From the NCBI RefSeq assembly GCF_029961145.1, contig NZ_JASBRG010000007.1:2336189-2400188 (forward strand): 64,000 bases of DNA. Reading direction: 5' to 3'. The stretch's first letter is position 1. Every line of letters begins with the position of its first letter. Shown here one piece after another: positions 16,289 through 23,945 of this stretch. The notes beneath the pieces were generated by a model. The model searched no databases. It was given only the letters and a program-made list of their open reading frames with translations, and had not been told where the DNA came from. Both the position numbers and the translations under genes were made by a program. This stretch comes from Pinibacter soli (lineage in GTDB: Bacteria > Bacteroidota > Bacteroidia > Chitinophagales > Chitinophagaceae).

Positions 16289-17314
16289 TCATTTTTTCCT
16301 ACCGAGAATTTCAGAAAAACTTTTCTCACCTAGTATAAAATGTTTCCATACGACGCTGTGGGTATAGTATCCATGAAGTTTGCCAGTTCTCTTTTTAGCA
16401 AACACACTTTTTTTTCTTTCGAAAAACAACCACTTTAAAAAGCTTCCGTGCGCTCTTAGAATCGCAGTAATGTAATGCGTTTCTCCCGCCAATAGCGTCT
16501 TCCACGCACTTATGGCATCCAGCAAAAACCTGTAAGGTATTTTCCATAGTGCCATCGCAACAGGAAGATTTTTCGCCATCATGATCAGGTTATTCCTGAA
16601 GTTGAGATACACTTTTCTTTCGTTTCCTTTTGGCAATGTTCCTCCGCCAACGTGATATACAACAGACTTCGGACATACCATAATTTTGTATCCGTGCAAC
16701 TGCATTCGCCAGCACAGATCTATTTCTTCCTGGTGGGCAAAGAAATACTCGTCAAGTCCGTCAAGCTCCTTATACACCTCACTTCTTACAAACATCGCGG
16801 CTCCGCTTGCCCAGAAAATTTGCGCTATGTCATCGTATTGACCATGGTCTTCTTCGCAGATATCAAATATTCTTCCTCTTGCAAATGGATAACCAAGTCT
16901 GTCCAGCCACCCTCCTGCCGCACCGGCATACTCAAACAATCTTTTATCAGCATACATACGCAGTTTAGGCTGACAGGCTCCGATATTTTTATCGCTTTCC
17001 ATTAGCGCAATAACCGGTTCAATCCAGCCACTTTCTACTTCTACATCTGAATTCAGCAACACAAAATAATCAGCCTCCACAAGCTTCAATGCTTCATTGT
17101 AGCCTTTTGCAAAGCCGAAGTTTTCTGATAGCCTTAATATTTTTATTTCGGGATAATTTTTTTGGACAAAATCAACAGAATCATCCGTAGACGCGTTATC
17201 AGCCAGCACTATCTCAACATTTGAATATGTTGAAGCCAGCACGGAAGGGAGGAACTGCTGCAAATGTTTTTGCCCATTCCAGTTTAAAATAACGACTGAT
17301 ACTTTTGGTTGCAA
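16289..17314 (-). CDS. Family 2 glycosyltransferase
   Basis: The protein has 341 residues, starting at a TTG codon (17314) that begins directly with the GT-A strand PKVSVVILNWNG. Nucleotide-sugar binding residues follow in LADNASTDDSV. The metal-binding DXD equivalent is LLNSDVEVE near residue 90, and the acceptor-side motif is QEEIDLCWRM near residue 205. This matches the rhamnosyltransferase-like GT2 group used for surface polysaccharides. The C-terminal part holds an amphipathic region with Trp and Lys that may contact the membrane. No other polysaccharide genes lie beside it, so the target glycan is unknown. Confidence 0.9.
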   Translation of the reverse strand: MQPKVSVVILNWNGQKHLQQFLPSVLASTYSNVEIVLADNASTDDSVDFVQKNYPEIKILRLSENFGFAKGYNEALKLVEADYFVLLNSDVEVESGWIEPVIALMESDKNIGACQPKLRMYADKRLFEYAGAAGGWLDRLGYPFARGRIFDICEEDHGQYDDIAQIFWASGAAMFVRSEVYKELDGLDEYFFAHQEEIDLCWRMQLHGYKIMVCPKSVVYHVGGGTLPKGNERKVYLNFRNNLIMMAKNLPVAMALWKIPYRFLLDAISAWKTLLAGETHYITAILRAHGSFLKWLFFERKKSVFAKKRTGKLHGYYTHSVVWKHFILGEKSFSEILGRKK

Positions 17315-17449
17315 GGATTATTCTTTATTCAAATGTTTTCAAAATAAGGCTTGCGAAGATAAGAGATTAGTTAGTTATAAGTTGTTAGTAGAAAGTTGTT
17401 GATTATTAGCAATTCTTGAAATTTTAAACTTTCGATATATGAAGCGGCT

Positions 17450-17869
17450 TTATTTAACCTTTTCGAAGGTGTAAAATGAGGTAGTATATATGTCCGGCTG
17501 AAGGGCGATTACCTGCATCTTGAAGGTTTTTCCTACGGCTACCCAGCTAAAATCATAATACACGAACGAGCTTATTTGCGAGGTCATAGAACGAACTCCT
17601 ATTTTCCCGTCTTTAAATTCATACTCAAATGTTTGTAACTCCGGATGGGCCTGCGCTTGATCGCGAAAAGCCTGGGTATTATAGAACAGACTAGGCTTAC
17701 CATTTGTAACACCCACAACAAGCGTGTCGACTCTCGAGTCTGTTTTCACATATGTCCCCCTGAAAACGTCCGAGGCCGAATCATAAGTAGAAGCATCAGT
17801 GCTCGAACTTTTAGTACAGGACAACATCATCACCGGCACTACCAACAATAAAAGTAAAAATCTGCACAT
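17450..17869 (-). CDS. Small lipoprotein of unknown function
   Basis: The protein has 139 residues with a lipoprotein signal peptide ending in MMLSC (Cys about 18), followed by a Ser/Thr-rich spacer (TKSSSTDAST) and a beta-rich domain with several aromatic residues. No catalytic motif is seen. It starts 11 bases downstream of the sodium:solute symporter stop and is probably in the same operon. A periplasmic or outer-membrane accessory role is only inference. Confidence 0.7.
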   Translation of the reverse strand: MCRFLLLLLVVPVMMLSCTKSSSTDASTYDSASDVFRGTYVKTDSRVDTLVVGVTNGKPSLFYNTQAFRDQAQAHPELQTFEYEFKDGKIGVRSMTSQISSFVYYDFSWVAVGKTFKMQVIALQPDIYTTSFYTFEKVK

Positions 17870-17880
17870 CTTTCGGGGGT

Positions 17881-19587
17881 TTATTGCTTTGACAATTTAA
17901 GCAGATTGAACGTTGCATGAATTATTAATGCAATGACCACAACACCCAATGCCCCAATCAGGTTTAACCACAAAAACCCGATGTTGCACTTCCAAAACAA
18001 TAGGATAATAGCTAGTTCTACAATTAAAGCGCTTGCAAACACAGCGTTCCCTTTAACACTTTTACAATAAAATGCAACGAGGAAAATGCCCAGGATCACA
18101 CCATAAAACAATGATCCCAAAACGTTTACAGCTTCGATAAGGCTTCCCATATTATTGGCGAATTGAGCAATAACTATACAAAAAATGCCCCAGCCAAGGC
18201 TATAATAGCGTGATATGGAGTAGTCCATAAACTCTGTACAAGAGGTGTTGATAAACTTTTTATGAATATCCACAACTGTGCTGGAGGCAAGTGAATTTAA
18301 TGCCGCTGCTATACTTCCCCAGCTCGCCAGGAAGATAACCGCGATCAACAATCCGACAAGACCTTTTGGCAAATAATCTACTACAAACCTTATAAAAATG
18401 TAGTTGGTGTCGCTTGTATCTCCGCCTACTTCTTTTTTCAGAACATCTTTTAGTCCGGTTCTTATTTTTTCACTTTCGGCATTTACATTTCTGAGCTCAT
18501 TTATTGTTGCTGCTGATGCGCTTCCATGTTTTTCTTCCTGAACAAATGTCGCAGAGAGCTCTTTTTTCTTTGCTGATAAAAGGTTGTATTGCTGTTCCAT
18601 GAACCTCAACGTGTCTTTTTTCGGGGAGGCCGCGAGTTTATTCACTTGCGCCTGGTTAAAAAAAATGGGAGCCTGGTTAAACTGATAGAATGTAAATATC
18701 AAAGCTCCGATCAACAGAATCAAAAATTGCATTGGCACTTTTACAATGCCATTCATCAATAACCCTGTTTTACTTTCCGAAACATTCTTTGCAGTAAGAT
18801 AGCGCCCCACCTGGCTTTGATCGGTTCCAAAATAAGACAGGGCCAGAAAAAAGCCTCCGATCAACCCGCTCCAGATGTTATAACGATCGCTCCAGTTGAA
18901 GCCTTTTTCAGTATTGCCAGTTGTTATTACGTTTAATTTCCCCAGCTTGCCACTCACTTTTAAAGCATCAATAAAACCAACGCCTTCAGGTAACAAATGC
19001 ACAACCATGTATGCAGCTAAAAACATTCCCGCGAATATGATAATAAGCTGCAACTGCTGTGTATAAGCAACAGCTTTGGCGCCACCGGTTACTGTGTAGA
19101 TAATGAGGAGGCCGCCCATGAAAATGTTTGTCCAATAAATGTTCCAGCCCAATAGCGATGACAAAATAATTGATGGAGCGTAGATGCTTATTCCGGTAGA
19201 AAGTCCTCTTTGCAGCAAAAACAAAAACGAAGTGAGTGTCCTTGTTTTGAGATCAAATCGTTCTTCTAAATATTCGTATGCAGTGTAAATTTTTAGTCTG
19301 TGAAAAACGGGAACAAATGTAATGCATAGTACAACCATCGCCAGTGGTAAGCCAAAGTAGTATTGCACAAAACGCATTCCGTCTGTATATGCCTGACCGG
19401 GAGCTGAAAGAAATGTGATGGCGCTGGCTTGCGTTCCCATTATACTAAGTAAAATGAGATACCATGGCATGCTCCGGTTGCTTAAAAAATAACCGTCCAG
19501 ATTTTTTGTGGTACGGCTCTTATACAATCCATAACCAATGATGATTAGCAGCGTGACCGCCAGTACTATCCAATCTATAAAGCTCAT
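17881..19587 (-). CDS. Sodium:solute symporter (SSS family)
   Basis: About 568 residues from the ATG at 19587 (MSFIDWIVLAVTLLIIIGYG); the frame is open further upstream, but that part overlaps the small upstream gene. It has the SSS features SNRSMPWYLILLSIMGTQAS in the first helices, PVFHRLKIYTAYEYLEERF, and the sodium-site region FGTDQSQVGRYLTAKN. About 13 membrane helices are present. A charged insertion of about 90 residues (around residues 310-410, with coiled-coil character) sits between helices. It is translationally coupled (ATGA) to a 40-residue membrane peptide and followed by a lipoprotein gene. With the PIG-L deacetylase upstream, uptake of a sugar-like or amide product is possible, but the substrate is unknown. 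Confidence 0.9.
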   Translation of the reverse strand: MSFIDWIVLAVTLLIIIGYGLYKSRTTKNLDGYFLSNRSMPWYLILLSIMGTQASAITFLSAPGQAYTDGMRFVQYYFGLPLAMVVLCITFVPVFHRLKIYTAYEYLEERFDLKTRTLTSFLFLLQRGLSTGISIYAPSIILSSLLGWNIYWTNIFMGGLLIIYTVTGGAKAVAYTQQLQLIIIFAGMFLAAYMVVHLLPEGVGFIDALKVSGKLGKLNVITTGNTEKGFNWSDRYNIWSGLIGGFFLALSYFGTDQSQVGRYLTAKNVSESKTGLLMNGIVKVPMQFLILLIGALIFTFYQFNQAPIFFNQAQVNKLAASPKKDTLRFMEQQYNLLSAKKKELSATFVQEEKHGSASAATINELRNVNAESEKIRTGLKDVLKKEVGGDTSDTNYIFIRFVVDYLPKGLVGLLIAVIFLASWGSIAAALNSLASSTVVDIHKKFINTSCTEFMDYSISRYYSLGWGIFCIVIAQFANNMGSLIEAVNVLGSLFYGVILGIFLVAFYCKSVKGNAVFASALIVELAIILLFWKCNIGFLWLNLIGALGVVVIALIIHATFNLLKLSKQ

Positions 19588-19706
19588 GAAAAGTATTTTG
19601 TAAATAATTGAAACAATACAATAAGCAATACCAGAATAGCTACAACAAGCGTATACCATGTGCGCCATGATCTAAACAGAGGTGCTTTATCTTCCTGATT
19701 GTTCAT
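19584..19706 (-). CDS. 40-residue single-pass membrane protein upstream of the symporter
   Basis: An ATG at 19706 opens a 40-codon frame ending TGA at 19584-19586, overlapping the symporter ATG by four bases (ATGA). The peptide begins MNNQEDKAPLFRSWRTWYTL and continues with one hydrophobic helix (VVAILVLLIVLFQLF) and a short KYFS tail. The polar N-terminus, WxxWY before the helix and the exact overlap speak for a real, coupled gene and not chance. Small membrane subunits paired with transporters are known in other families; that this one modifies the symporter is inference. Confidence 0.75.
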   Translation of the reverse strand: MNNQEDKAPLFRSWRTWYTLVVAILVLLIVLFQLFTKYFS

Positions 19707-19719
19707 TGTAATGTTTTAT

Positions 19720-19802
19720 CGTGAATGGTCAAACGTGAATCGTGATGAAGGCGAATGCCACACGCCCCAACATTTTCAATTTTCAACTTTCAATTTTCAA
19801 TT
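19720..19802. repeat. Iterated-word repeats (family B): CGTGAAT and TTTTCAA words
   Basis: CGTGAATGGTCAAACGTGAA at about 19720-19739 and ATTTTCAATTTTCAACTTTC at about 19768-19787 (continuing to 19802) are low-complexity arms between two tiny genes. The same words recur elsewhere: the first at 43.78 and 62.75 kb, the second at 42.60 and 59.04 kb. Confidence 0.6.
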
Positions 19803-19805
19803 CCC

Positions 19806-19967
19806 CTACTTTCTTCCTGAGATCAACATGCCGGCCATCCAGCCCAGGCCGAGCCCTATTATCAATCCAACGGAAACGCGTTTGATAAATGCGCCGATTA
19901 TTAACCCTAAGATCACACAAAGCAATATTCCAATATCTCTTCTTCCTTGTTGTTTCGGTTTGCTCAT
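19806..19967 (-). CDS. 53-residue glycine-rich membrane protein
   Basis: An ATG at 19967 opens 53 codons ending TAG at 19806-19808. After a basic N-terminus (MSKPKQQGRRD) come two short hydrophobic helices, IGILLCVILGLIIGAFI and VGLIIGLGLGWMAGMLI, separated by a KR pair and rich in GxxxG-like spacing that favours helix packing. It is a plausible two-pass hairpin membrane protein. It lies between the PIG-L deacetylase and the symporter unit on the same strand. I do not recognise a family name. Confidence 0.7.
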   Translation of the reverse strand: MSKPKQQGRRDIGILLCVILGLIIGAFIKRVSVGLIIGLGLGWMAGMLISGRK

Positions 19968-19976
19968 TATAAATAA

Positions 19977-20052
19977 AAATTAAAAAGTCAAAAGTCAAAA
20001 AGAGGTCGCCGACAGGGAACCATTTTTGACTTTTTACTTTGGACTTTTGATT
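19977..20052. repeat. Iterated-word inverted repeat (family B): AAAAGTC word
   Basis: Left arm AAAAAGTCAAAAGTCAAAAA (19982-20001) and right arm at about 20023-20052 (TTTTTGACTTTTTACTTTGG and onward) face each other across about 20 bases. The right arm ends a few bases before the PIG-L stop codon at 20057. The element can fold as an A/T-rich hairpin. Confidence 0.7.
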
Positions 20053-20056
20053 TCTC

Positions 20057-22537
20057 CTATTTCGAACTTTTGCTTAATGCAATAATGTTTGCCATCAAAC
20101 GATACGCACCGGGCACGCCGGCAGGAAGTTCTCTGAAGAAAACCAATCCAGTGTACACAAAAGTTCCTTTACCATATTTTGTGGTGATCAAACTTCCATC
20201 ATCATCAGATTCACCCGGATCATGCATGGAGAAAATTGTTTCATAGTGTTTGTCCCAATTCGATGCATGATAAATGCTGCGCTCCTGTATCCAGCCATCG
20301 AAGTCTTTCGAGGTTATTTTGTTAGGAAAATTCAATACCTGGTGATCAGGTTGTAAAATTTTAACTGCAGCATTTTCATCGGTTATACGTGCTCGTGAAA
20401 TACCAAAATCGTAAGGTCCGATCTTTGCTTTTACAGGTCCAATTTGATTGGAGGTATTGTACTGCACAATTAAGTTTCCACCATTTTCTACATACTGCAT
20501 GAGCAATGAATGATATGTATTTAACCAGTCGTAAATATTGTAAGCTCTAACGCCGGCAATAATTGCATCGTATTGTGACAGACTTCCTGATGCGATATTT
20601 TTTTCATCAAGGAAAGTAACGTCATAACCCATTTGCGCAAGTGCTTCCGGAACTTTGTCGCCAGCGCCTTTTATGTAGCCGATCTTTTTACCCACCGTTT
20701 TTACATCTACCAATACATTTCTCACAACGGCATTGGAGAAATAGTTTATGTTAGGAATATGGTCGTACTGAATTTTGCGAAGCACTTTTGCAGCTTCTTT
20801 TTGCGGTTGCTGATAAAGGTTCATATCGTATTCGCCGGCAGCGTTGTTTCCATAAAAACTCATATCAAGCGGATGAGAGAAAACAGCGTACTGACCTTTC
20901 TTTAAGCCCTTTGTATCATCAATTAGCAGTTTATCGTTTTCGTAAATTTTAACATCAGCAACATCTTTATTGGCGATGTATTTTACTTCCTGTGTAAATG
21001 TTTTTCCACTTCCGGAAATCATCATGTTCAGCGGACTTGGAATTTCAACGCGGTATGCAGGAAGAATAATGAGTGGCTCATATAATTCACCTTTTACAGG
21101 ATCAGTGTATTTATAAAGTAAAGGCTTTTTGTAGGTCAGCTCCTGCCCGTTTACAGAGATCACAAATGTTGCTTCGAAAGCAGGGTCATTTTGTGGCTTG
21201 CCGATAAGTGTTTGATCATTTACGGTAAAGCTTCCCTTTTGCATCGGCTCTGCTAACCAGTATGGTTGCGATAATGATTTGTCGACAGCAACGGAAAGCA
21301 TTGTTGGAAAACTAAATGATTTGTTTGCTTCAAGATCTTGTTTGCCTGCAATTTCTTTGTCGTTTATTTCTGCTTTAACCAAAGACATCTTTACATCTTC
21401 ACGATTATTGATATTCAGGTTTACAGGCATCGAATCGCCCTGTACTGCATATTCCTGGTTGGTGTTTGCCTCCATGAACAAACCCGCACATGCTTCAATA
21501 AGTTGTTGTACTTCTGCAAGCTTTTTTTCTTTCCAATAACCGTCCTTTAATTTACTGATCGACTGATATAGCGTAACCAGTGCGGCAACAGATTTTCCTG
21601 GTTCTGCAGAAGAATAGTTTTTAATGATCGCATCTATTTGAGAAGAGATAATCTTTCCGCCTTCTACCCTGTTCCAGGTTGTAACTACATCATCCATCAA
21701 ATCATTTTTTGGCGCATTGCCCAAAGTAGTTTTGAAGTATTCATAGGATTGCCCTCTTGTAGAAGCCACGCCAAATCCCTGGCTCTTATGCTGACTGCGA
21801 CTTTGCGCTGCTATTTCTCCGTAGCTTTTTCCCAGCAACGCATTGTAACCGCCAATGTCCATTTTGAACTGATCTTCACTTGTTGTATTTGCACCTCCAA
21901 AATTGAAGGTGTTCCACAAAATTCTTTTTGCCTGCCATGGTTTTACGCCAAAGGCAAATTGTTCAGGAAAGCGCTTTGGATCGGCGGCGGCGATAAATGC
22001 TTCGCGTGCAATAACTGCGGATGCGGAGTGGTGACCGTGACCGGCACGACTATCTTCAGGAAATCTTGTGATGATAATATCCGGTTGAAATTTGCGGATA
22101 ACCCAAACAGCATTTGCCAGCACTTTTTCTTCGCCCCAGATTTTCAATGCTTCTTCTGTACTTTTTGAAAAACCGAAGTCAAAAGCCGTTGAAAAAAACT
22201 GCTCTGCGCCGTCGATCCTTCTTGCTGCCAACAGTTCCTGCGTGCGGATCAAACCAAGTTCTACACCTTGTTCGTTGCCAATCAGGTTCTGTCCACCATC
22301 GCCACGGGTCAGCGATAAATAACCGGTGCGGTATAATTTTTCTTTGGATAAATAAGCCAGTAGCTTAGTGTTTTCATCATCCGGATGCGCGGCAAAGTAC
22401 AAAACTGAACCGAGCACATTTAATTTTTTCAAGCCGGATAAAATATCTGCGCTACTATAGGTTGCAGGCGCCTGAGCATTTACAGCGTTGCAAACCAGTA
22501 AAGTTGCCAACAGAAATATGTTTGCTATTTTGTTCAT
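20057..22537 (-). CDS. PIG-L family deacetylase with large C-terminal extension
   Basis: About 826 residues from the ATG at 22537, which begins a signal peptide (IFLLATLLVCNAVNA then Q). The LmbE/PIG-L domain covers roughly residues 40-300, with zinc ligands in AAHPDDE and RAGHGHHSASA, plus LTRGDGGQNLIG. Enzymes of this fold remove acetyl groups from GlcNAc-like substrates or act as amidases on thiol conjugates. The remaining 500 residues look beta-rich, followed near the C-terminus by a glutamine-amidotransferase-like segment (IGYIKGAGDKVPEALAQMGY). Being exported, it probably acts on an extracellular sugar. The nearby SSS transporter may import the product (inference). Confidence 0.9.
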   Translation of the reverse strand: MNKIANIFLLATLLVCNAVNAQAPATYSSADILSGLKKLNVLGSVLYFAAHPDDENTKLLAYLSKEKLYRTGYLSLTRGDGGQNLIGNEQGVELGLIRTQELLAARRIDGAEQFFSTAFDFGFSKSTEEALKIWGEEKVLANAVWVIRKFQPDIIITRFPEDSRAGHGHHSASAVIAREAFIAAADPKRFPEQFAFGVKPWQAKRILWNTFNFGGANTTSEDQFKMDIGGYNALLGKSYGEIAAQSRSQHKSQGFGVASTRGQSYEYFKTTLGNAPKNDLMDDVVTTWNRVEGGKIISSQIDAIIKNYSSAEPGKSVAALVTLYQSISKLKDGYWKEKKLAEVQQLIEACAGLFMEANTNQEYAVQGDSMPVNLNINNREDVKMSLVKAEINDKEIAGKQDLEANKSFSFPTMLSVAVDKSLSQPYWLAEPMQKGSFTVNDQTLIGKPQNDPAFEATFVISVNGQELTYKKPLLYKYTDPVKGELYEPLIILPAYRVEIPSPLNMMISGSGKTFTQEVKYIANKDVADVKIYENDKLLIDDTKGLKKGQYAVFSHPLDMSFYGNNAAGEYDMNLYQQPQKEAAKVLRKIQYDHIPNINYFSNAVVRNVLVDVKTVGKKIGYIKGAGDKVPEALAQMGYDVTFLDEKNIASGSLSQYDAIIAGVRAYNIYDWLNTYHSLLMQYVENGGNLIVQYNTSNQIGPVKAKIGPYDFGISRARITDENAAVKILQPDHQVLNFPNKITSKDFDGWIQERSIYHASNWDKHYETIFSMHDPGESDDDGSLITTKYGKGTFVYTGLVFFRELPAGVPGAYRLMANIIALSKSSK

Positions 22538-22638
22538 CCAATAATTGTTTAGATTAAAAAGGTCGGTATAAACCGTCACGAAATTAAGCGAAAAGAATTG
22601 TAGTGTGTTGCCGCTGGTGGAATGCCGGAGGAAAGGAG

Positions 22639-22712
22639 TTTACGGTTGATAGTTGTTGGTTGTTAGCCTTTAATGACGACTATCCACAACAAAGGCTAGC
22701 AACCAACAACTT
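22639..22712. repeat. Iterated-word inverted repeat (family B): GTTGTTAG word
   Basis: Left arm TTGATAGTTGTTGGTTGTTAG at about 22647-22666 and right arm GCTAGCAACCAACAACTTT at about 22693-22711 face each other. The right arm ends at the stop codon of the YbdK-like gene. The same word occurs at 17.37 and 44.54 kb. Confidence 0.65.
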
Positions 22713-23821
22713 TATTTCAAAAACTCTTCATGAATAAAATCAACCACTTTCACCAGGTCGCCGCCGGACTCTTCGTAAAGTTTTAGTTGGCGGTCGGCGC
22801 CGGTGCCGTTTTCGAGAATGGATTTCACGTGTGAAATAACATGCCTGCTACCCAGCTCGTCCACTACATCGTCCACAAAATCCAGCAGTTCATGAATCAG
22901 TACCCTGGTATTTACTTCTTCTTCTTTTCCAAAATCAATCAACCTTCCGTCAATTCCATAACGGCTGGCTCTCCATTTGTTTTCGTTGATCAGCGCCCTG
23001 GAATATTGGATGTAGTTCATGTTTTGCAGGCGCAGCTTGTAAATTTTGGCGCATACGGCCTGACACAATGCCGCTAAAGCGATTGTCTCGTTTGTGGTTA
23101 ACGGCACGTCGCATATGCGAAATTCGACGGTATTGTAGAATGGATGCACACGAAGATCCCACCATATTTTTTTCGCGTTGTCAATACAATTGGTTTTTAC
23201 GAGCAGCTTAATGTAGTTGTCATACGCTTCGATACTTTCAAAAGCCTCGGGAATACCGGTGCGGGGAAATTTGTCGAATACTTTTGTTCTGTAGGATTTG
23301 TAGCCTGTTTTTCTTCCTTCCCAAAATGGAGAATTGGTGCTTAACGCAAATATGTGGGGTAAAAAATATCGTGTTGAATTCGCAATGTGGTTTGCCATTT
23401 CCCTGTTCTGCATTCCAACGTGTACGTGCAGGCCAAAAATCAAATTGCTTCTCGCTGCTTCCTGAAACTCATTGATCATTTCATTGTAGCGTACGTGCTC
23501 AGTGATCAATTGTTTTTGCCAATGGCTAAACGGATGAGTACCTGCCGCGCCGAGCCACAGATTATTTTCATCTGCAATCGCGGCCAGCGTTTGGCGCAAA
23601 CTTGTTATGTCACGCAAAATTTCGTCAATATTGTTACAAACGTCCGTGCCAACTTCTACTACAGCCTGGTGCATTTCTGCTTTCACTTTGTCATTAATGA
23701 GCTTTTGACCCTCCAGCACCAGCTTCTGGTCATGGCTTATGAGCTCCCTTGTAGCAGGATCAATAACCATGTATTCTTCTTCTACTCCTAAAGTGAAATG
23801 TGTAAAATTGAGGTTGGACAT
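22712..23821 (-). CDS. YbdK-type carboxylate-amine ligase (glutamate-cysteine ligase family 2)
   Basis: The protein has 369 residues, the family's normal length. It starts with FTLGVEEEYMVIDPATREL, with HQAVVEVGTDVC at about 51-62, GLHVHVGM at about 129-136, and RVHPFYNTVEFRICDVPLTT in the C-terminal half. These are the ATP-grasp-like GCS2 motifs. Family members form a gamma-glutamyl or related amide bond with ATP. Many YbdK proteins have weak glutamate-cysteine ligase activity and the true substrate is unclear. It lies upstream of the PIG-L deacetylase on the same strand with a 174-base gap. Confidence 0.9.
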   Translation of the reverse strand: MSNLNFTHFTLGVEEEYMVIDPATRELISHDQKLVLEGQKLINDKVKAEMHQAVVEVGTDVCNNIDEILRDITSLRQTLAAIADENNLWLGAAGTHPFSHWQKQLITEHVRYNEMINEFQEAARSNLIFGLHVHVGMQNREMANHIANSTRYFLPHIFALSTNSPFWEGRKTGYKSYRTKVFDKFPRTGIPEAFESIEAYDNYIKLLVKTNCIDNAKKIWWDLRVHPFYNTVEFRICDVPLTTNETIALAALCQAVCAKIYKLRLQNMNYIQYSRALINENKWRASRYGIDGRLIDFGKEEEVNTRVLIHELLDFVDDVVDELGSRHVISHVKSILENGTGADRQLKLYEESGGDLVKVVDFIHEEFLK

Positions 23822-23893
23822 AAAATGGCAAGTTCAATTGCATCTCAATATTAAGGCAAATAACGGAAGCGATTCTATAATTTTTTCCAACAA

Positions 23894-23924
23894 AAAAGGT
23901 GATGCTTTTTGAGCATCACCTTTT
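23894..23924. terminator. Strong intrinsic terminator
   Basis: A perfect 13-base-pair stem AAAAGGTGATGCT (23894-23906) with AGCATCACCTTTT (23912-23924) and loop TTTTG. It ends the TonB-dependent receptor transcript on the minus strand 22 bases after its stop codon. Confidence 0.9.
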
Positions 23925-23945
23925 GTTTATAAAACAGTTTATGTT

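Noticed and set aside
22826-22840. TTCACGTGTGAA as a possible parS-like site
   Set aside because: It lies inside the YbdK-like coding sequence, is imperfect and far from parAB.
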